64,000 bases of DNA, taken from NCBI GenBank assembly GCA_016758905.1, contig JAEPQZ010000012.1:823494-887493 (forward strand), in the 5' to 3' direction. This DNA comes from Umbelopsis isabellina. Its lineage: Eukaryota; Mucoromycota; Umbelopsidomycetes; Umbelopsidales; Umbelopsidaceae. The position numbers were made by a program, and so were the translations under genes. The notes below the pieces were generated by a model. That model did not search any database. It was not told where the DNA came from and was given only the letters and a program-made list of their open reading frames with translations. Position 1 is the first letter of the stretch. Each line of letters begins with the position of its first letter. Below are positions 34,273-46,181 of the stretch, piece by piece.

Positions 34273-35839
34273 CTACTTGTTAACCTTCCTATCGATCACC
34301 TCATAGAGATCATCCTTTGTAAGATTTCCTGAACAAGTCGCTTTGTGCTTCATTTGATCACAAAGATCATCAATTTCAATTTCATCAAAGTTGGGATGTT
34401 GTTGCATCCATTCCCAAGCTTGCACAGGATTCATCTTATTCTCTTGATTTCCTGAATGTTCAAATGAAGTGGGCTTGGTTTCATAGCCCAAATCCAATAA
34501 CTCGCTTGCAGAAAATTGACCTTCCTCCTTTGGGGTTAAGATAGGAGCAGCAAATGCACCATAGTTATCGAAATCAGTTTCAAACAGTGGTGGCATAGGA
34601 GTTTCAGAGAACAGGGTGTTGTCAATATCGTTGGATGGTGTTCGGTATTGACTGAACAATGCAGAGCGTTCCAATTCCTCGTTCGACAAGTTGGGGCATT
34701 GGTTGGCCATGAATCGGTCGGCAGCAGTCGTATCGAACGCTGCGTTATTATCAAAAATGGTTGAATCGAGTGCACTGGCTGACAAGTCACCGAAGCTGGC
34801 AAATGAAGTGGGAACGATATTCTTCTCTGAGTTGGATGTGGGAGTCGTCTCTGCCGTTTTAGCTGTTGAGTTTGAAGGCGATGATGCTTCACTTCCACTA
34901 TCATCGTGGGCGGAAGAAGGCGGCGTCCATGCAGAATCTGGATTAGATGATGGAACCACACCATCATTTCTTAGCAGAGTGGATGGTTGAACACCAGCAT
35001 CTGGTACAAGAGCTGAATTAGGCTTATTATTGGTGGCCTTGGAGATAGGGAAGTCAAATGTAAAGGCAGTTCCTTTCAAAAGGTAGTTTTCTGCTTCCAA
35101 TTTTTGCACAAGCTCTTTCAATTGCTGATTTTCTTTCTCCAAGTTGACCGATGGTTTTCCATGCGAAGATTCTAATTCAGCAATTCGATCTTCTAATTCT
35201 TTGACGTATTTTTCCTTTCTTTCGCGGAAAGCTCTTTGTGCGGCTCTGTTTTGAGCCTTACGCTTTAGCTTAGGATCCGCTGGAGCAGGCTGTACAAAGA
35301 AAGCGGAGTTTAATCACTAATACATGTTGGGCTGGGCTGGGCTGGGCTGGGCGGGCCCCAGAAGGTTCGTCAGCATCTAGCTCAGAACTTACAGTAGGAG
35401 TGTTGGCCATGGGTTTTCTACCAGGTTTTCTGGGACGATCGCTATCATCTTCATCTGTTAATAACAAAAACCGCCATATTTAATATCATTGCCTGCTTTT
35501 TTGTAAGGGTTTGTACTATATTGTCAGATGACTCTACCATCAAAATCGTCTTGGTCTACGTCTATTCATTCGATGAAGACATAATCATAGGCAAAAAGGT
35601 AGCAAAGAATTCATTAGAATATTATGTCCAATAAAACTCATATCAACGAACTAGTCCAACTCACGAGAATGCTTGATAGCCATAGATTTACCGTTGGACT
35701 CAACTTGGTCGAATTTGCGCTTGTCGTGTTCGTCAAGAGGGCTGGGTAAAGCATGTTCTTCGGGGCTGGCACTAGAACCACTGAAATCAGTATCGTTGGG
35801 GGTGTACGGAGATACGCTGTTAACTGAAGTAGCTGCCAT
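34273..35839 (-). CDS. AP-1-type bZIP transcription factor (Yap1/Pap1-like)
   Basis: About four exons give ~400 aa. The N-terminal region (MAATSVNSVSPYTPNDTDFS, DEHDKRKFDQVES, DRPRKPGRKPM) leads into a basic region PKLKRKAQNRAAQRAFRERK and a leucine zipper (VKELEDRIAELESS, LEKENQQLKELVQKLEAENY). The QNRAAQRAFRERK form is the Yap/Pap1 class. The middle is Ser/Thr/Asn-rich. The C terminus has WEWMQQHPNFDEIEIDDLCD followed by QMKHKATCSG, the cysteine-rich domain where Yap1/Pap1 form redox disulfides and expose or mask the export signal. These factors drive oxidative-stress and drug-resistance genes, including glutathione enzymes. Only three cysteines are visible in the trans-activation half (one in NQCPNLSNEE, two in the C-terminal domain), fewer than in budding-yeast Yap1. 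Confidence 0.92.
35328..35352. repeat. GGGCT tandem repeat in an intron of the Yap1-like gene
   Basis: Four to five copies of the pentamer ggctg/gggct lie in series (ttgggctgggctgggctggg, then ctgggcgggcccc). The array is inside the intron between the N-terminal exons and the bZIP exon, not in coding sequence. It is GC-rich compared with the surroundings and may vary in copy number. Confidence 0.8.
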
Positions 35840-36142
35840 TGCAAGATTATGGAGATGTAATGTAGCGAGAAGAGAGTCAAAAAAAAATTAAAAAAATTAT
35901 TTAGGCAGAGAAGAAAAAAAGTGCGATTTACGCTCTGCTGACTGTTCAAGCAACACAGAGCTTAAAACTAACTGGCTGGCAGGCCACACAAGAAGTCAAT
36001 TGGCTGATATCAACTTTTTGGAAAAAACTCCACCTGCCCTGCCCTGCACTACTCACCCGCACCAGCCCAGCTAAATCCTGCTCAACACCCACTACCATTG
36101 CCCCTGCTCGACTCGCATCCCAATACTAGATTATACCCAGAC

Positions 36143-38205
36143 ATGGACAGCGTGCTCAACTGGGATGAGGTCAAAGTCTGCAAGTGGCTTTCTTCCGTCG
36201 GGTACACTGGCTATGAGAAGAAATTCAAAGGTGATTATCTTCTTCCATCTGGCATCACCACAGCTTTGCCCGTCAGTAACCCAACTCATAACGGCAATTT
36301 TATTTGATTACAGAGAATGGAATCACTGGCGATGTGCTCGTAAACTTGGACAGCGAGGCATTGAAAGACCTATCAATACAGTCCGCCGGGGTCAGAACGG
36401 CGTTGTTGAAGAACATTTATCACCTTAAAGTATTATACAGAATACCTATTAATGATTGGGATTATATTCCGCCAAGTAAGTGGTCTGCTTTGTCAAGTAT
36501 TACAGCCCAGGTGATTATACCATTGGATTGGATTGGATTGGATTGACATCTTTGCTTTTCTTAAACTCTCAGCCATAACCTACGAAAACGTAAGTGTCAA
36601 TTTACCACTAGTCCTTTTTGATGCATGCTGTTTATTTATAATCCATCAAATATATACAGGAATGGCTCGGTCATAATGGTATGCTCGATTATCGCAAAAT
36701 AGAGGCAGCATTTCAGGAGAGAGGTACGTGTGAACGAGAAACGGACACTTTTTTGGGGACTTTTATGGATATTCATTATGCATATAGATGCAACTGTAAG
36801 GCAACTGACTGATGAAATATCTAAAACGATCAACGATGTGGCTCGGTTGCGAGATGAGATGATGAGTATGTGGAAAGTAATCAAAGACAAAAAGGTATGA
36901 TGTTTTTGTTTGAACATAATGCAAAACGATATTCAATTGAGAGACTGACAGCTTGCTCAGCCTTTGCCCGTGCCTGATTTTGAGAAAGCCAAGCCAACAA
37001 ACTCGAAATATCCCAATCCATGGTCACCACACAATTTAAGAGCAATGAGTCCTTATGAATCAAATCAAGAGGGGTGGCCACAATCGCCGCTTGAGGCTTC
37101 CAATTCTATGCGGAGAATCATGCATGATGGAGCTACTTTTGATGAGGTTCGTGGGAACACTCTTGGTATCACTCATAGCAAGTTCATTTTTCTAAATCTT
37201 TTCACTTACAGATACAGCGAGGTCAGCAGCCTGTTACTGTCAATGATGGTGGAGCCATCAAAGTTTATGGTGGTAGGATTGCAAACAACTCAAAAGTGGA
37301 ATTGGAAGCGTCCAAGAATGTGCGGCTACTATTGGATGACCCATGTTCTAAAGTGATACCCGTGGCGCTAAAGAAATACAATGTAGCGGATGACTGGCAA
37401 AATTACGCCTTGTGTATACAATGGGGCCCTGAGGATAATTTGCAAGGTAACATTAAAATTGCAAACATATTTGTGTACATGAGGTAGACTAATGTTATTG
37501 TGTCCATAAGAACGCGTTTTGTCTTATGAGGAGAAACCGCTTCGTGTTTTACAGAAACTCAAGGAGAGTAAACAAAATCCAATGTTTACATTAAAACATA
37601 TTAAAGACTCGAAACCATTGACTCCACCTGGAGGCGACTCTAATATGGCTGCTCTTACAAGCCCTAATTTGTCGCCTCCAGCTGGAATGTTGGGAAGATC
37701 ACAGTCTTATAAAGCAGCCACCAGTATGTCAAACCCGAACTCCTTTTCACCATCACGACCTGTTCCTCTCAAACCATCATCATCCGTATCATCTAATTTA
37801 CATCAACATAAAGACTTACCAACTTCACCAAACGATTGGTCTGTCAATGGGACAAGTGCAGCTGGATCTGCATCGGGTCAGTCTACGACGCAGTCAACGT
37901 TGCGATCCTTAATGGGCCCTTTGACCAAATCCAACAAATCCTCATCTCAGAGCCAAATAGACGCGAGCGCAAAATCAGGTTCAGGAAACCATCTTGCGCC
38001 GAAATCCAATTTGGAAGCTCCCGTCATGGCACCATCAATATCGGCACCTACCGCTTCCACTTCTACCAACACATCGCAGGCCAAACCAGAGCATTTCTTG
38101 GGAGACCTTGGATTGGAGTCTGGTATGGCCGATGCTATTTATTCATATATGATGAGTCGGTCAGAGAACAACAGCAAAGATTCTAATGGTAATGATAGCA
38201 AATAA
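36143..38205 (+). CDS. Ste50-like MAPK adaptor (SAM + Ras-association domains)
   Basis: A multi-exon gene with the ATG at 36143. Residues 1-65 form a SAM domain: NWDEVKVCKWLSSVGYTGYE, then ENGITGDVLVNLDSEALKDL and GVRTALLKNIYHLKVLYRIP. A short helical linker follows (ATVRQLTDEISKTINDVARL). The Ras-association domain reads AIKVYGGRIANNSKVELEAS, NVRLLLDDPCSKVIPVALKK and YNVADDWQNYALCIQWGPED, then LSYEEKPLRVLQKLKESKQN. The last ~200 residues are Ser/Pro/Asn-rich and disordered. Ste50 tethers the MAPKKK Ste11 by SAM-SAM contact and binds Cdc42 or Opy2 through its RA domain, feeding the mating, filamentation and osmotic pathways at the plasma membrane. The architecture matches this family throughout. 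Confidence 0.92.
36518..36545. repeat. GATTG tandem repeat in an intron of the Ste50-like gene
   Basis: The pentamer gattg is repeated about four to five times in a row (cattggattggattggattg and onward), ending in acatc. It lies in an intron just after the SAM-domain exons. It is a simple microsatellite and likely length-variable. Confidence 0.85.
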
Positions 38206-38321
38206 AATGATTAGCACATCTTGTGACTGTAAATTACCATCGTTCATTGTTCGTCTTGTCTCGTCCTCGAATTTTTTGCCCTTCATAATAATATATTTGA
38301 TCGCTCTCGCTAAGCACTACC

Positions 38322-39410
38322 ATGGCCGAAGACGAACTATTTGGAGCTGCATTTGACGACGACATCTTTGAGGCCGAGAAAGTGAGAAACCCTATTGCTC
38401 CACTGCAAGTTCAGAAAGCGAGTTATACAGCCAAGCACGAAGATCATGGTGTAAGTTTGAACTAGCCGCTTGATGCTTGCGATCCCTCATTCATAACCTA
38501 ACATGACATATAGTGGTTCCACAATGAAGACTCCATAGCACATTTGATGACGACCAGACATGGACCAAATCAGATCAAACTCACCATCGAGCATGACTAC
38601 TTGTACAAACGCTACGCACGAGCCTTGAACACAAGTTTGGAGTACATTGCAGCTGTAGAGGATGACAGTATCGACTGCAAAGTGGTGAATCCCAGAGAGA
38701 TCATAGAGACTGCAGCGCTTAGCGCTATGAAATTAGATGATATTGAAACAGCAATGCAATGTGCTGATAAGATTGTAGGTGTCAAATCAAAATACTGATG
38801 TTTCCGTAAACCTTTGTTTCTAATCTTGTGTATCCTAGAATTCTCGAGAATTAGGGTCTTTGCAGACAAGAGGAGTAGTCTATATGCACGGTGGAAGATA
38901 CAGAGACGCCATATCTTGCTTCATACAGTATAATAATATGCGTGCGTTAGATTATAAGCCATGGAGGTAAGGCTATTTCCACCTATGGTTAAAAGTTATG
39001 TACTTCCTTTTTCATAGTCATTATAATATAGACACATGGCTACCACATTTTTGAAAAGCTACAATGACAAACCATCAGAAGATAACAAACTAAGGCTGCA
39101 TTTAGCGGACGCTAGCATAAAGCGATCCCTCACGATTTTGAGCGCAGGCGCCTGGCCGAATGTCGACTTTGCTCGGGCACGGTATCAGCGAGAGTACGAC
39201 GACATAAAAGAATTGGAAATTCGGATCAGAGAGCTTGGAGGCAGCGCATCTGTCTTCTTTGCCGCCATGCCAGTGACTGGCGAGTCAGTCCCATCTTGTC
39301 TCCAGCTGTTCCAGTGGGACGACATTGTATGGATTGATGCGGAGTGTAGACGAGTTGCTGGCAACAAAGATATTGAAGACGAGCACACCAAGAGCGTAAG
39401 AGAGCTGTAA
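38322..39410 (+). CDS. Uncharacterised TPR-like protein resembling animal C8orf76
   Basis: Four exons start at the ATG at 38322. The N terminus is acidic (MAEDELFGAAFDDDIFEAEK). It is followed by KASYTAKHEDHGWFHNEDSI, then helical TPR-like pairs: YLYKRYARALNTSLEYIAAV, PREIIETAALSAMKLDDIET, and RGVVYMHGGRYRDAISCFIQ with DYKPWRHMATTFLKSY. The order 'FGxxFEDxxFE - ASYxAK...WF - YxxAL - YxPWRxxAxxYL' is shared with human C8orf76, an unstudied protein of similar design. I infer a common family but could not run a profile search. The C-terminal ~90 residues (NVDFARARYQREYDDIKELE and after) are helical and ungrouped. The gene follows the Ste50-like gene in the same direction after a short gap. Confidence 0.6.
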
Positions 39411-39757
39411 TGAACCAAGTGTAACCACAGTAGCATTTGTGATTACTATGGACACTTGTGGCCATGCCCTTGTCTTAGCTTTTACACTTATATACCAATA
39501 AAACAATGGCCGTTAGATCATTGGCCAACACCCATTTGTAATAGTTTATAAAAAGCCGTACAGCAGCCCCATGTTTTGACAAAAAGTTCTTTCTGCTCGT
39601 CGCTTTTTTCCATGAAATTAATGTATCTTTATTGTGTTAATTCATTTGCTTGCGGATATATTAGCACTGCCGTGCTGTACTTCTAATTCCTTCCGTAGGT
39701 TGTGCTTATATACGGATACTATAGGTTATGATGGAGCGTATTTTACATGGCGATGTT

Positions 39758-41875
39758 CTACTGTTTATATTGTACATCAGACATCTCGCTGGGAGGTCGA
39801 CTACTTTGTTTGCTATCTGCGTCGCCATTGACAACGAAAAGTTCTCTGCGAGGCATGAAATAGCTGTTACCTATGTCCACACCGATCAGATCGCCAGGCG
39901 TCTCATTGATAGTGCCTACATTGCCTGCTGCATAACTGAATCTGTTGGTATGTGGATGGCTTGCCGCTGGCTGTGATATTGCAGACATTCGGTTCGCGCG
40001 ATAGTAATCACCATACATTGTTACTGGGCGTGATGACTGGCCGGCATGGTAGCTGAACCGCTGTGGTTCTGCGCTATTCCGACCCAGAAACAAGGCAGAC
40101 AGTCGGTTGCCTCGACCACCGGCGGAAGATTGCGAAATGATGGAGAAGCGGTCACCGGCATAGTGGCTGTTTCGCTTGGTGCCGTATGCACCTTCTGCTT
40201 GACGACCTTTGCTTCTTCTATGGTAGAAGACGAATATCAATGCTCCCAATGCTGCAACACCAGCTACGCCACCAATAGCTGCACCAGCTTTTGTGCCTGG
40301 AGATGCATCCGAGGCAATGGCTGTCTGTACTGGAGTAGATGGAATTACGGGGGGTGATGTGGTTGCACTGGCTGTGGCAGTAGCAATTGTCATAAATGTA
40401 CTTGTGGAATCTATACTTGAAGTTGCGGGCTGATAACTATTAGCCCAAACTGACTTTGTTAGATCATAAATGTATATGTTTGAATCGCCGGTTTCTTTTG
40501 CAGTGAAACCTGTTATAGGGAAAATTGTGTGATGAAATGACATTGGTTAATATAAGTGCGGGAGCTCGATTGCATATTCATTAATAAGAAACAAGGAGTA
40601 CCAAAAGCGATGATAACATAATAGTCTGAAGGAGGGAGTCCAGGTCAGCAAAAGCAAAGCAAGCAAATACATGGCATGAAATTACACTCCACATACCTAT
40701 TAGCGATGCCGTATGAGCATATCGCCCTACAGGAGGGTTAAGATTAGGCAAAGTTTGCCAAACGCATGCATCTGGCAAAGTGCAATTCAGAACTGCGATA
40801 TCAGACATGAAAACGCCATAATTTTTGTCGGTGCCACCGTGAATAAGAATGCTTTGACCGTCTGGTAATAAGGTTGCAGCGTGATCGCGACGAGACGTCG
40901 GTATTTTGCCAGTGGCATTGAGCAATGACCATTCCAGGGCATTGGTATCAAATACATAAGTATCATTCATATTGATTGTCTTGTTGCCGTCGAATCCTCC
41001 AATGAGGATCATTCTTCCATCGGCAAGTAGGGTTGCTGTATGATGATAGCGAGGGGATGGGGTGAAAGTTTGATTAGAAAATTGTTGCCATGTCATAGCG
41101 TTTGTATCGAAGGACCATAGTTCGTTTGTTAAAGGGTATCCCCCAAAAAGATAGCCAATGCCGGTATTAAGGTTCGCCACCATGGTATGTTCTATTCTTC
41201 GTGGGGGACTGTCAATATTGGGTTTTGTCCAGGATTCTGATACAGAGTCATAATAATACAACGTTGAAGTTGATGAATCGTTCTCGCTGCCTCCGGCGGT
41301 TTGTCCGCCGTAGATGATGAGATGATGGTTATTTTCGCCTCCGGGGATAGCGCTATGATAGCATGTTGTAGGTCCGTCTGCAGGTCCCAGAGCCCACGGC
41401 GCCGACTGCGTGGTAATAGTATGGATCGAATTCAATAGGAGAAGGTCATTTGTGTTGATTGCTGTCGTTTCGTTGACGCCTAATGACCCCGTCTTTCCAC
41501 CTTGAAAGCAGAATCTGTTGCACGAGGGTATGTACAAATTATGGTTAGTCGGTCGTAGCCTCAAAAATCTCGTATGATCGTAAAAATTGTTCAATAAATA
41601 TATACCTATTGTTCTAGAGATAATGTGTGAGCGGATTTGTCTTCAATACAGATATCAATGCTAGTTTCTATAATAAAGTTACGCGTAAACTTACCACAAT
41701 GGAAGCAGCCTGACCCCATCGTGGACTAGGAGACTATATACAAAGCAACAATAAACATGATATTTAAAAACATCAAAAGCAAAGCCAGTTTTATGCGTAC
41801 CAGAGAGGCTCTAACATAAGGTATAATGAGTGACCATGCCGCAAACAGTGCCAGCCTGTATTGCGGGTATTTCAT
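39758..41875 (-). CDS. Kelch-repeat single-pass membrane protein (second copy)
   Basis: A spliced gene from the ATG at 41875. The first exon is a signal peptide (MKYPQYRLALFAAWSLIIPY). Then SPRWGQAASIV and the long kelch exon follow (HLIIYGGQTAGGSENDSSTS, IGYLFGGYPLTNELWSFDTN, RMILIGGFDGNKTINMNDTY, SILIHGGTDKNYGVFMSDI). A small exon (DYYVIIAFG) links to FTAKETGDSNIYIYDLTKS, giving the closing blade. A transmembrane helix follows (GAAIGGVAGVAALGALIFVF), ending in YHRRSKG, then a Ser/Arg/Tyr-rich cytoplasmic tail (RFSIISQSSAGGRGNRLSAL). The architecture matches the intronless gene at 13427-15358, but this copy keeps several introns. Such proteins are candidates for cell-wall or surface signalling; no enzyme motif is visible. 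Confidence 0.8.
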
Positions 41876-42304
41876 AACTAGAATTTTAATTGAAAGGAAG
41901 GGACTGTGTCTAAAGGATGTGAACCAGTAGAGTGCACACGGAAATTCCAGGATTTATTGCTCCTAGCTTCGTGTAACAAACTGTTATATTGCCTACTACT
42001 TTTTGGGCAATCCCATACATCAGTGAAAACCGCATCTAATTAAACTTCTACCGATCGCCCACTGCATTACGTCTTTAAGGGGGCCGCGGCTGCTTTTGAC
42101 CTTGTCATTTTCTTGGGACAATTTTTGCCATTTCACTTTGAAACAACACTGTTAATTAAATGCTCAAGGGGTCCAATTTGCTGTCAGCATTTCATACTGC
42201 TAATATAAATATAGAATGATAATGGTCCACTAATAGGATATACAGAGCTACCCAAGGTATGGGCATAGAAATATTCAAAAATTCATTGCTATTAAGTAAA
42301 CGCA
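41876..42304. other. Gap between the kelch gene and the hydrolase
   Basis: About 430 bp on the promoter side of the kelch gene and the 3' side of the hydrolase gene. AT-rich; nothing else recognised. Confidence 0.4.
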
Positions 42305-43715
42305 CTATAGCTTGCTGACCTTGGCAGACTCAAAGAATTCTTCCAGCAGTGCGTTGTACCTGTCGGCTTGTTCTTCAGGGATGGCGTGACCGCTTCCCTC
42401 AAATACCTCGTACCTAGCGCCCAGTATTTTCTGAAGGTGGTGTGAATGAGCAGGATTCACAAAGTTGTCAATGGTGCCGGTGATGACCATAGTAGGAATG
42501 TTACTGTCTTTAATCTTTTTCAAGCGTGCATCCGATACATTATGGCGAAGACATGCTGCCGACTGTCCGATATTGCCGCGAACAGGCTGAAGGCGAGACT
42601 TGGTAGCATGTTTGATGAAACTCTGTAGGCACGTGTTTAAAATACTTTTTAAAAAAACAGCAAACTTGTATACTTTGCCCCCAACTTACATGTGTGGCAT
42701 AATCTCGATTGGTTTCGTATTTGGCGAGTTTGGGGTTGCTGGGAGCTTGGCTTAACCAATCAGCGGGATATAACAAGTCGACAATGGTTTGGACCTTGTC
42801 TCTGGGGTCTGGTGTGAATAGTGCGACCTTGGCAAGGGCAGAAACTGTCTTCCACTGTAAAATATGCGTTAGTAGACAATCGGGACAATTTAACATTACT
42901 CATCACCAGCGCTGACTTACAGTGGGGATGTTTCGTCTGGCGGTGGTACTTGTCAATATCAATGACGATAGACGCTCTGGGGTACGATATGCAACTTCCA
43001 GGGAAATCATACCACCCATGGATATTCCCACTAAATTAACATCTTTATCCCACCCCAAATGATCCAATAATTCAATAGTATCATTCGCCAATTGTGATGT
43101 GCTAGGTTGGGGTTCATGATATGTTAGCACGTGATAGTCCTTGTACAGTATGAAGACCATGTAGAGTAGAAACATACGCATAGAGTCCCCAGGGAGAATC
43201 TGTCGAACAAATTAAAGAAGTAAAAGAAAGGATATGTTAAGAGAGTGTTCATATTGTTACAGTGACAGTCATAATACATACCGCTAAAGCCACAGCCACG
43301 GTTATCAAAGACAAGTACGGTATATTTGCCTGTAGATGCAAGGTATTCGGTCTGTAGAGAACAACGATCAGCTCATCGCAGCCTCATATCGTCTCGGTAC
43401 TGACTATGGAATGAAGGCTCTACCTGATTTGACCAGCCTTGCATAGAAGTGCTTAATCCTATATAAAAATAAAGGCATGTGTAAGGGTTTGCATATCACG
43501 AAAAGCTAGGCAAAGTCAGTGAACATACCCATTACTAAACATATTTTCTCGGGACCATTTCCATGAATTTCATAATACAAGGAAGCAAGATGAGTTCGCT
43601 TCTTTCCTGCAACAAAGTTACCAGTTTGAACCATAGTGAAAGAGTTGAAGCGACAATGTCGGACACTCATTCTGGTCTTTTCATTGTCACGCTGCGGAAT
43701 CTGAATCTGTGACAT
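42305..43715 (-). CDS. Alpha/beta hydrolase
   Basis: A multi-exon gene from the ATG at 43715. Recognisable blocks in order: ASLYYEIHGNGPEKICLVMG, LSTSMQGWSNQTEYLASTGK, YTVLVFDNRGCGFSDSPWGL, NDTIELLDHLGWDKDVNLVG, then ISMGGMISLEVAYRTPERLS. GISMGG is the nucleophile elbow (Ser). The late acid and His are supplied by MVITGTIDNFVNPAHSHHL and FEGSGHAIPEEQADRYN. The fold and motif order are those of lipase/epoxide-hydrolase-like enzymes; the substrate cannot be told. The acceptor at the WGLY/ATSQLAND junction was chosen because it restores the normal loop and phase. The start lies only 56 bp from the start of acetoacetyl-CoA synthetase on the other strand. Confidence 0.9.
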
Positions 43716-43771
43716 TGAAATAGCCGCCCTGAACTTTCACCCACTTTCACACGCTGGTTTGCTTTACTCTA
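43716..43771. promoter_or_regulatory. 56-bp bidirectional promoter
   Basis: Only 56 bp separate the minus-strand hydrolase ATG (43715) and the plus-strand acetoacetyl-CoA synthetase ATG (43772). Core promoter elements and both 5' leaders must lie within this gap or overlap the opposite gene. A ctttcaccca/ctttcacac duplication is visible at about 43734-43751. If transcription starts upstream of both ATGs, the two mRNAs overlap head to head. Confidence 0.7.
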
Positions 43772-46181
43772 ATGGATTCTCAACTACCAAAGGACCCCAA
43801 ATGTCTCTGGAAACCTTCCAATGTACAGGATACTTCTATGGAGAAGTTTAGAAATCATGTTAATGAAAAGTTTGGCCTATCTCTAGGTAAAGTACACGTG
43901 TGAGACAGTTCGAAAAAACACCTCAGGTTTTTGTTTTGACACTTGCTATGCTAGCAAACTATGAGGAACTATACGAGTGGTCGACTAAGTCGGTGCAAGA
44001 CTTTTGGTCAACAGCTTGGGACTTCACCAATATCATTAGTTCATCCAAAGGCGATCATGTCTTGGATGGATCTGCTCCTATGAATGAAATACCTGTGTGG
44101 TTCAAAGATGCTAGACTGAATTGGGCTGAGAATCTGTTGTGGTGCCGTAGCCCTGACAAGGTTGCAATGATTGCAACAGGTATGTAGCAATCTGTGTCTG
44201 AAATTATCTGTATGTAAACTGATCTGAAAACTTTGAAGGGGAGGGTCATCCACGACGCATTATAATGTACTCTGAGCTTTATGAAGCTGTTTTGAAATGT
44301 GCCGAAGCTATGCGCGCTATGGGACTAGTAGCTGGAGATCGAGTAGCTGCATATATTCCCAATTGTCCCGAAGCTATCATTGCTATGCTTGCAGCAACGA
44401 GTCTTGGCGCTATCTGGAGGTATGTGAAAAGTGTTACTTTGCGATTAGGCAGTTGTTTGTGAAACTGATCAAGGTCATTCAGTTCGACTTCGCCAGATTT
44501 TGGTACCACTGGTGTCTTGGACAGATTCAGCCAAATTAAGCCCCGCATTCTCTTTTCTGTCAATGCCGTGGTTTACAATGGAAAAATACTAGATCATACT
44601 GGCAAAGCCAACGCTGTAGGAGAAGGTAACTTTTATAAGCGAGATCGGAGGTACTCCGACAACATGTGCGATCTAACATCATTTATAATACTACAGCGTT
44701 GCCATCTGTTGAAAAGGTTGTTATGATACCGTTCGTAGAAGGTCATGAAGGCCAACAGGTCGCGAAGAGCTGCTCCTGGGATGAATTCATTGAACCTCAA
44801 GCCGCGCTTCCTGAATCAATCCAGTTTGAACAGCTACCATTCAATCACATTGCATTCATCATGTTCAGTTCTGGAACTACCGGCTTACCAAAATGCATTG
44901 CTCATTCAGCTGGAGGACTGCTCTTGCAATTAAAGAAAGAGCATGTCATCCATGGCGGTGTGACACCAGACGATGTATTCTTTTATTACACTACTACTGG
45001 TTGGATGATGTGGAATTGGCTTGTCTCGGTCCTTTCAGTCGGCGCAACCATTGTTCTATGGGACGGCAGTCCATTCAAGCCTAGTCCTGCAGCATTGTGG
45101 GAGCTTACAGACGAATTACAAATAACGCATTTTGGTACCTCTGCCAAATATATACAATCATGTATGGATGTGGGCTATAAGCCTAAGGAAGCCTGTAAAC
45201 TTGATACTCTGAAGGCTATTTACTCCACGGGCTCCCCTCTCAAGCCTGAAAGCTACGATTACGTTTACCGTGATGTCAAACAGGATGTGCTACTCGGAAG
45301 TATCACTGGAGGAACCGATATTTGTTCTCTATTTGCTGGTCATAATGTTGCACTTCCAGTCTATCGCGGTGAGATTCAATGCCGAGAACTCGGTATGAGG
45401 ATAGAAGCCTGGGATGGTCAAGAGAAGCCAGTGTATGGTCAAAGTGGAGATTTGGTCTGCACTGTTCCTTTCCCCTGTATGCCTGTTGAAATGTACAATG
45501 ATGACAACATGCGCTCAAAATACATGAATGCGTACTTCTCCGTCTATCAAGGTGTTTGGTACCATGGCGATTTTGTTTGGATCAATCCTACCACCAAGGG
45601 TGTTGTCATGCTCGGGCGATCTGATGGCACTTTGAATCCTTCTGGAGTCAGATTTGGCAGTGCTGAGATCTACAATGTTGTGGACGAGTTCTTGTCCAAA
45701 GGTGTAGAAGATTCTCTCTGCGTTGGACAAAAGATTTCAGAAGATGATGAGCGTGTCGTATTGTTCTTAAAAATGAAGGACAATGATGAGCTAACAGAAG
45801 GTTTGATCAAAGATATCAAAGTTAGAATTCGCTCTGAATTAAGCCCTCGCCATGTTCCCGCATTCATTTTGCCCATTCAAGATATACCTGTACGTATTGA
45901 AATGGACTCTATATAACCCCAAGAAGTGACTAAAAACTGATCTGTATCTTTTTTTTTTTTTGGAACTAGTATACTATTAATGGCAAGAAAGTGGAGGTTG
46001 CTGTAAAGGTAAGTCGTCACAAGCCAAGTCACATTTCGTTTAGCACATTGCCAAGCTTTCAAAACTAATATACTTTTAACAAAAGAAAATCATATCCGGA
46101 CAAAATGTGATACCATCAGGTACATTGGTCAACCCTGAAAGCTTAGAACTCTACAAAGGCATCCCTGAGTTGCAATTGTAA
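43772..46181 (+). CDS. Acetoacetyl-CoA synthetase
   Basis: A multi-exon gene with ~650 codons. The N-terminal ACAS region includes [20 protein letters not shown] and [17 protein letters not shown]. The adenylate-forming signature is [20 protein letters not shown]. Further core motifs are [77 protein letters not shown] and [20 protein letters not shown]. The C-terminal domain carries the catalytic Lys in [20 protein letters not shown], reached after a ~75-nt intron. The GTDICSLF form and NPSGVRFGS are typical of acetoacetyl-CoA rather than acetyl-CoA synthetases. The enzyme activates acetoacetate to acetoacetyl-CoA in the cytosol for sterol and lipid synthesis or ketone use. Confidence 0.95.
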
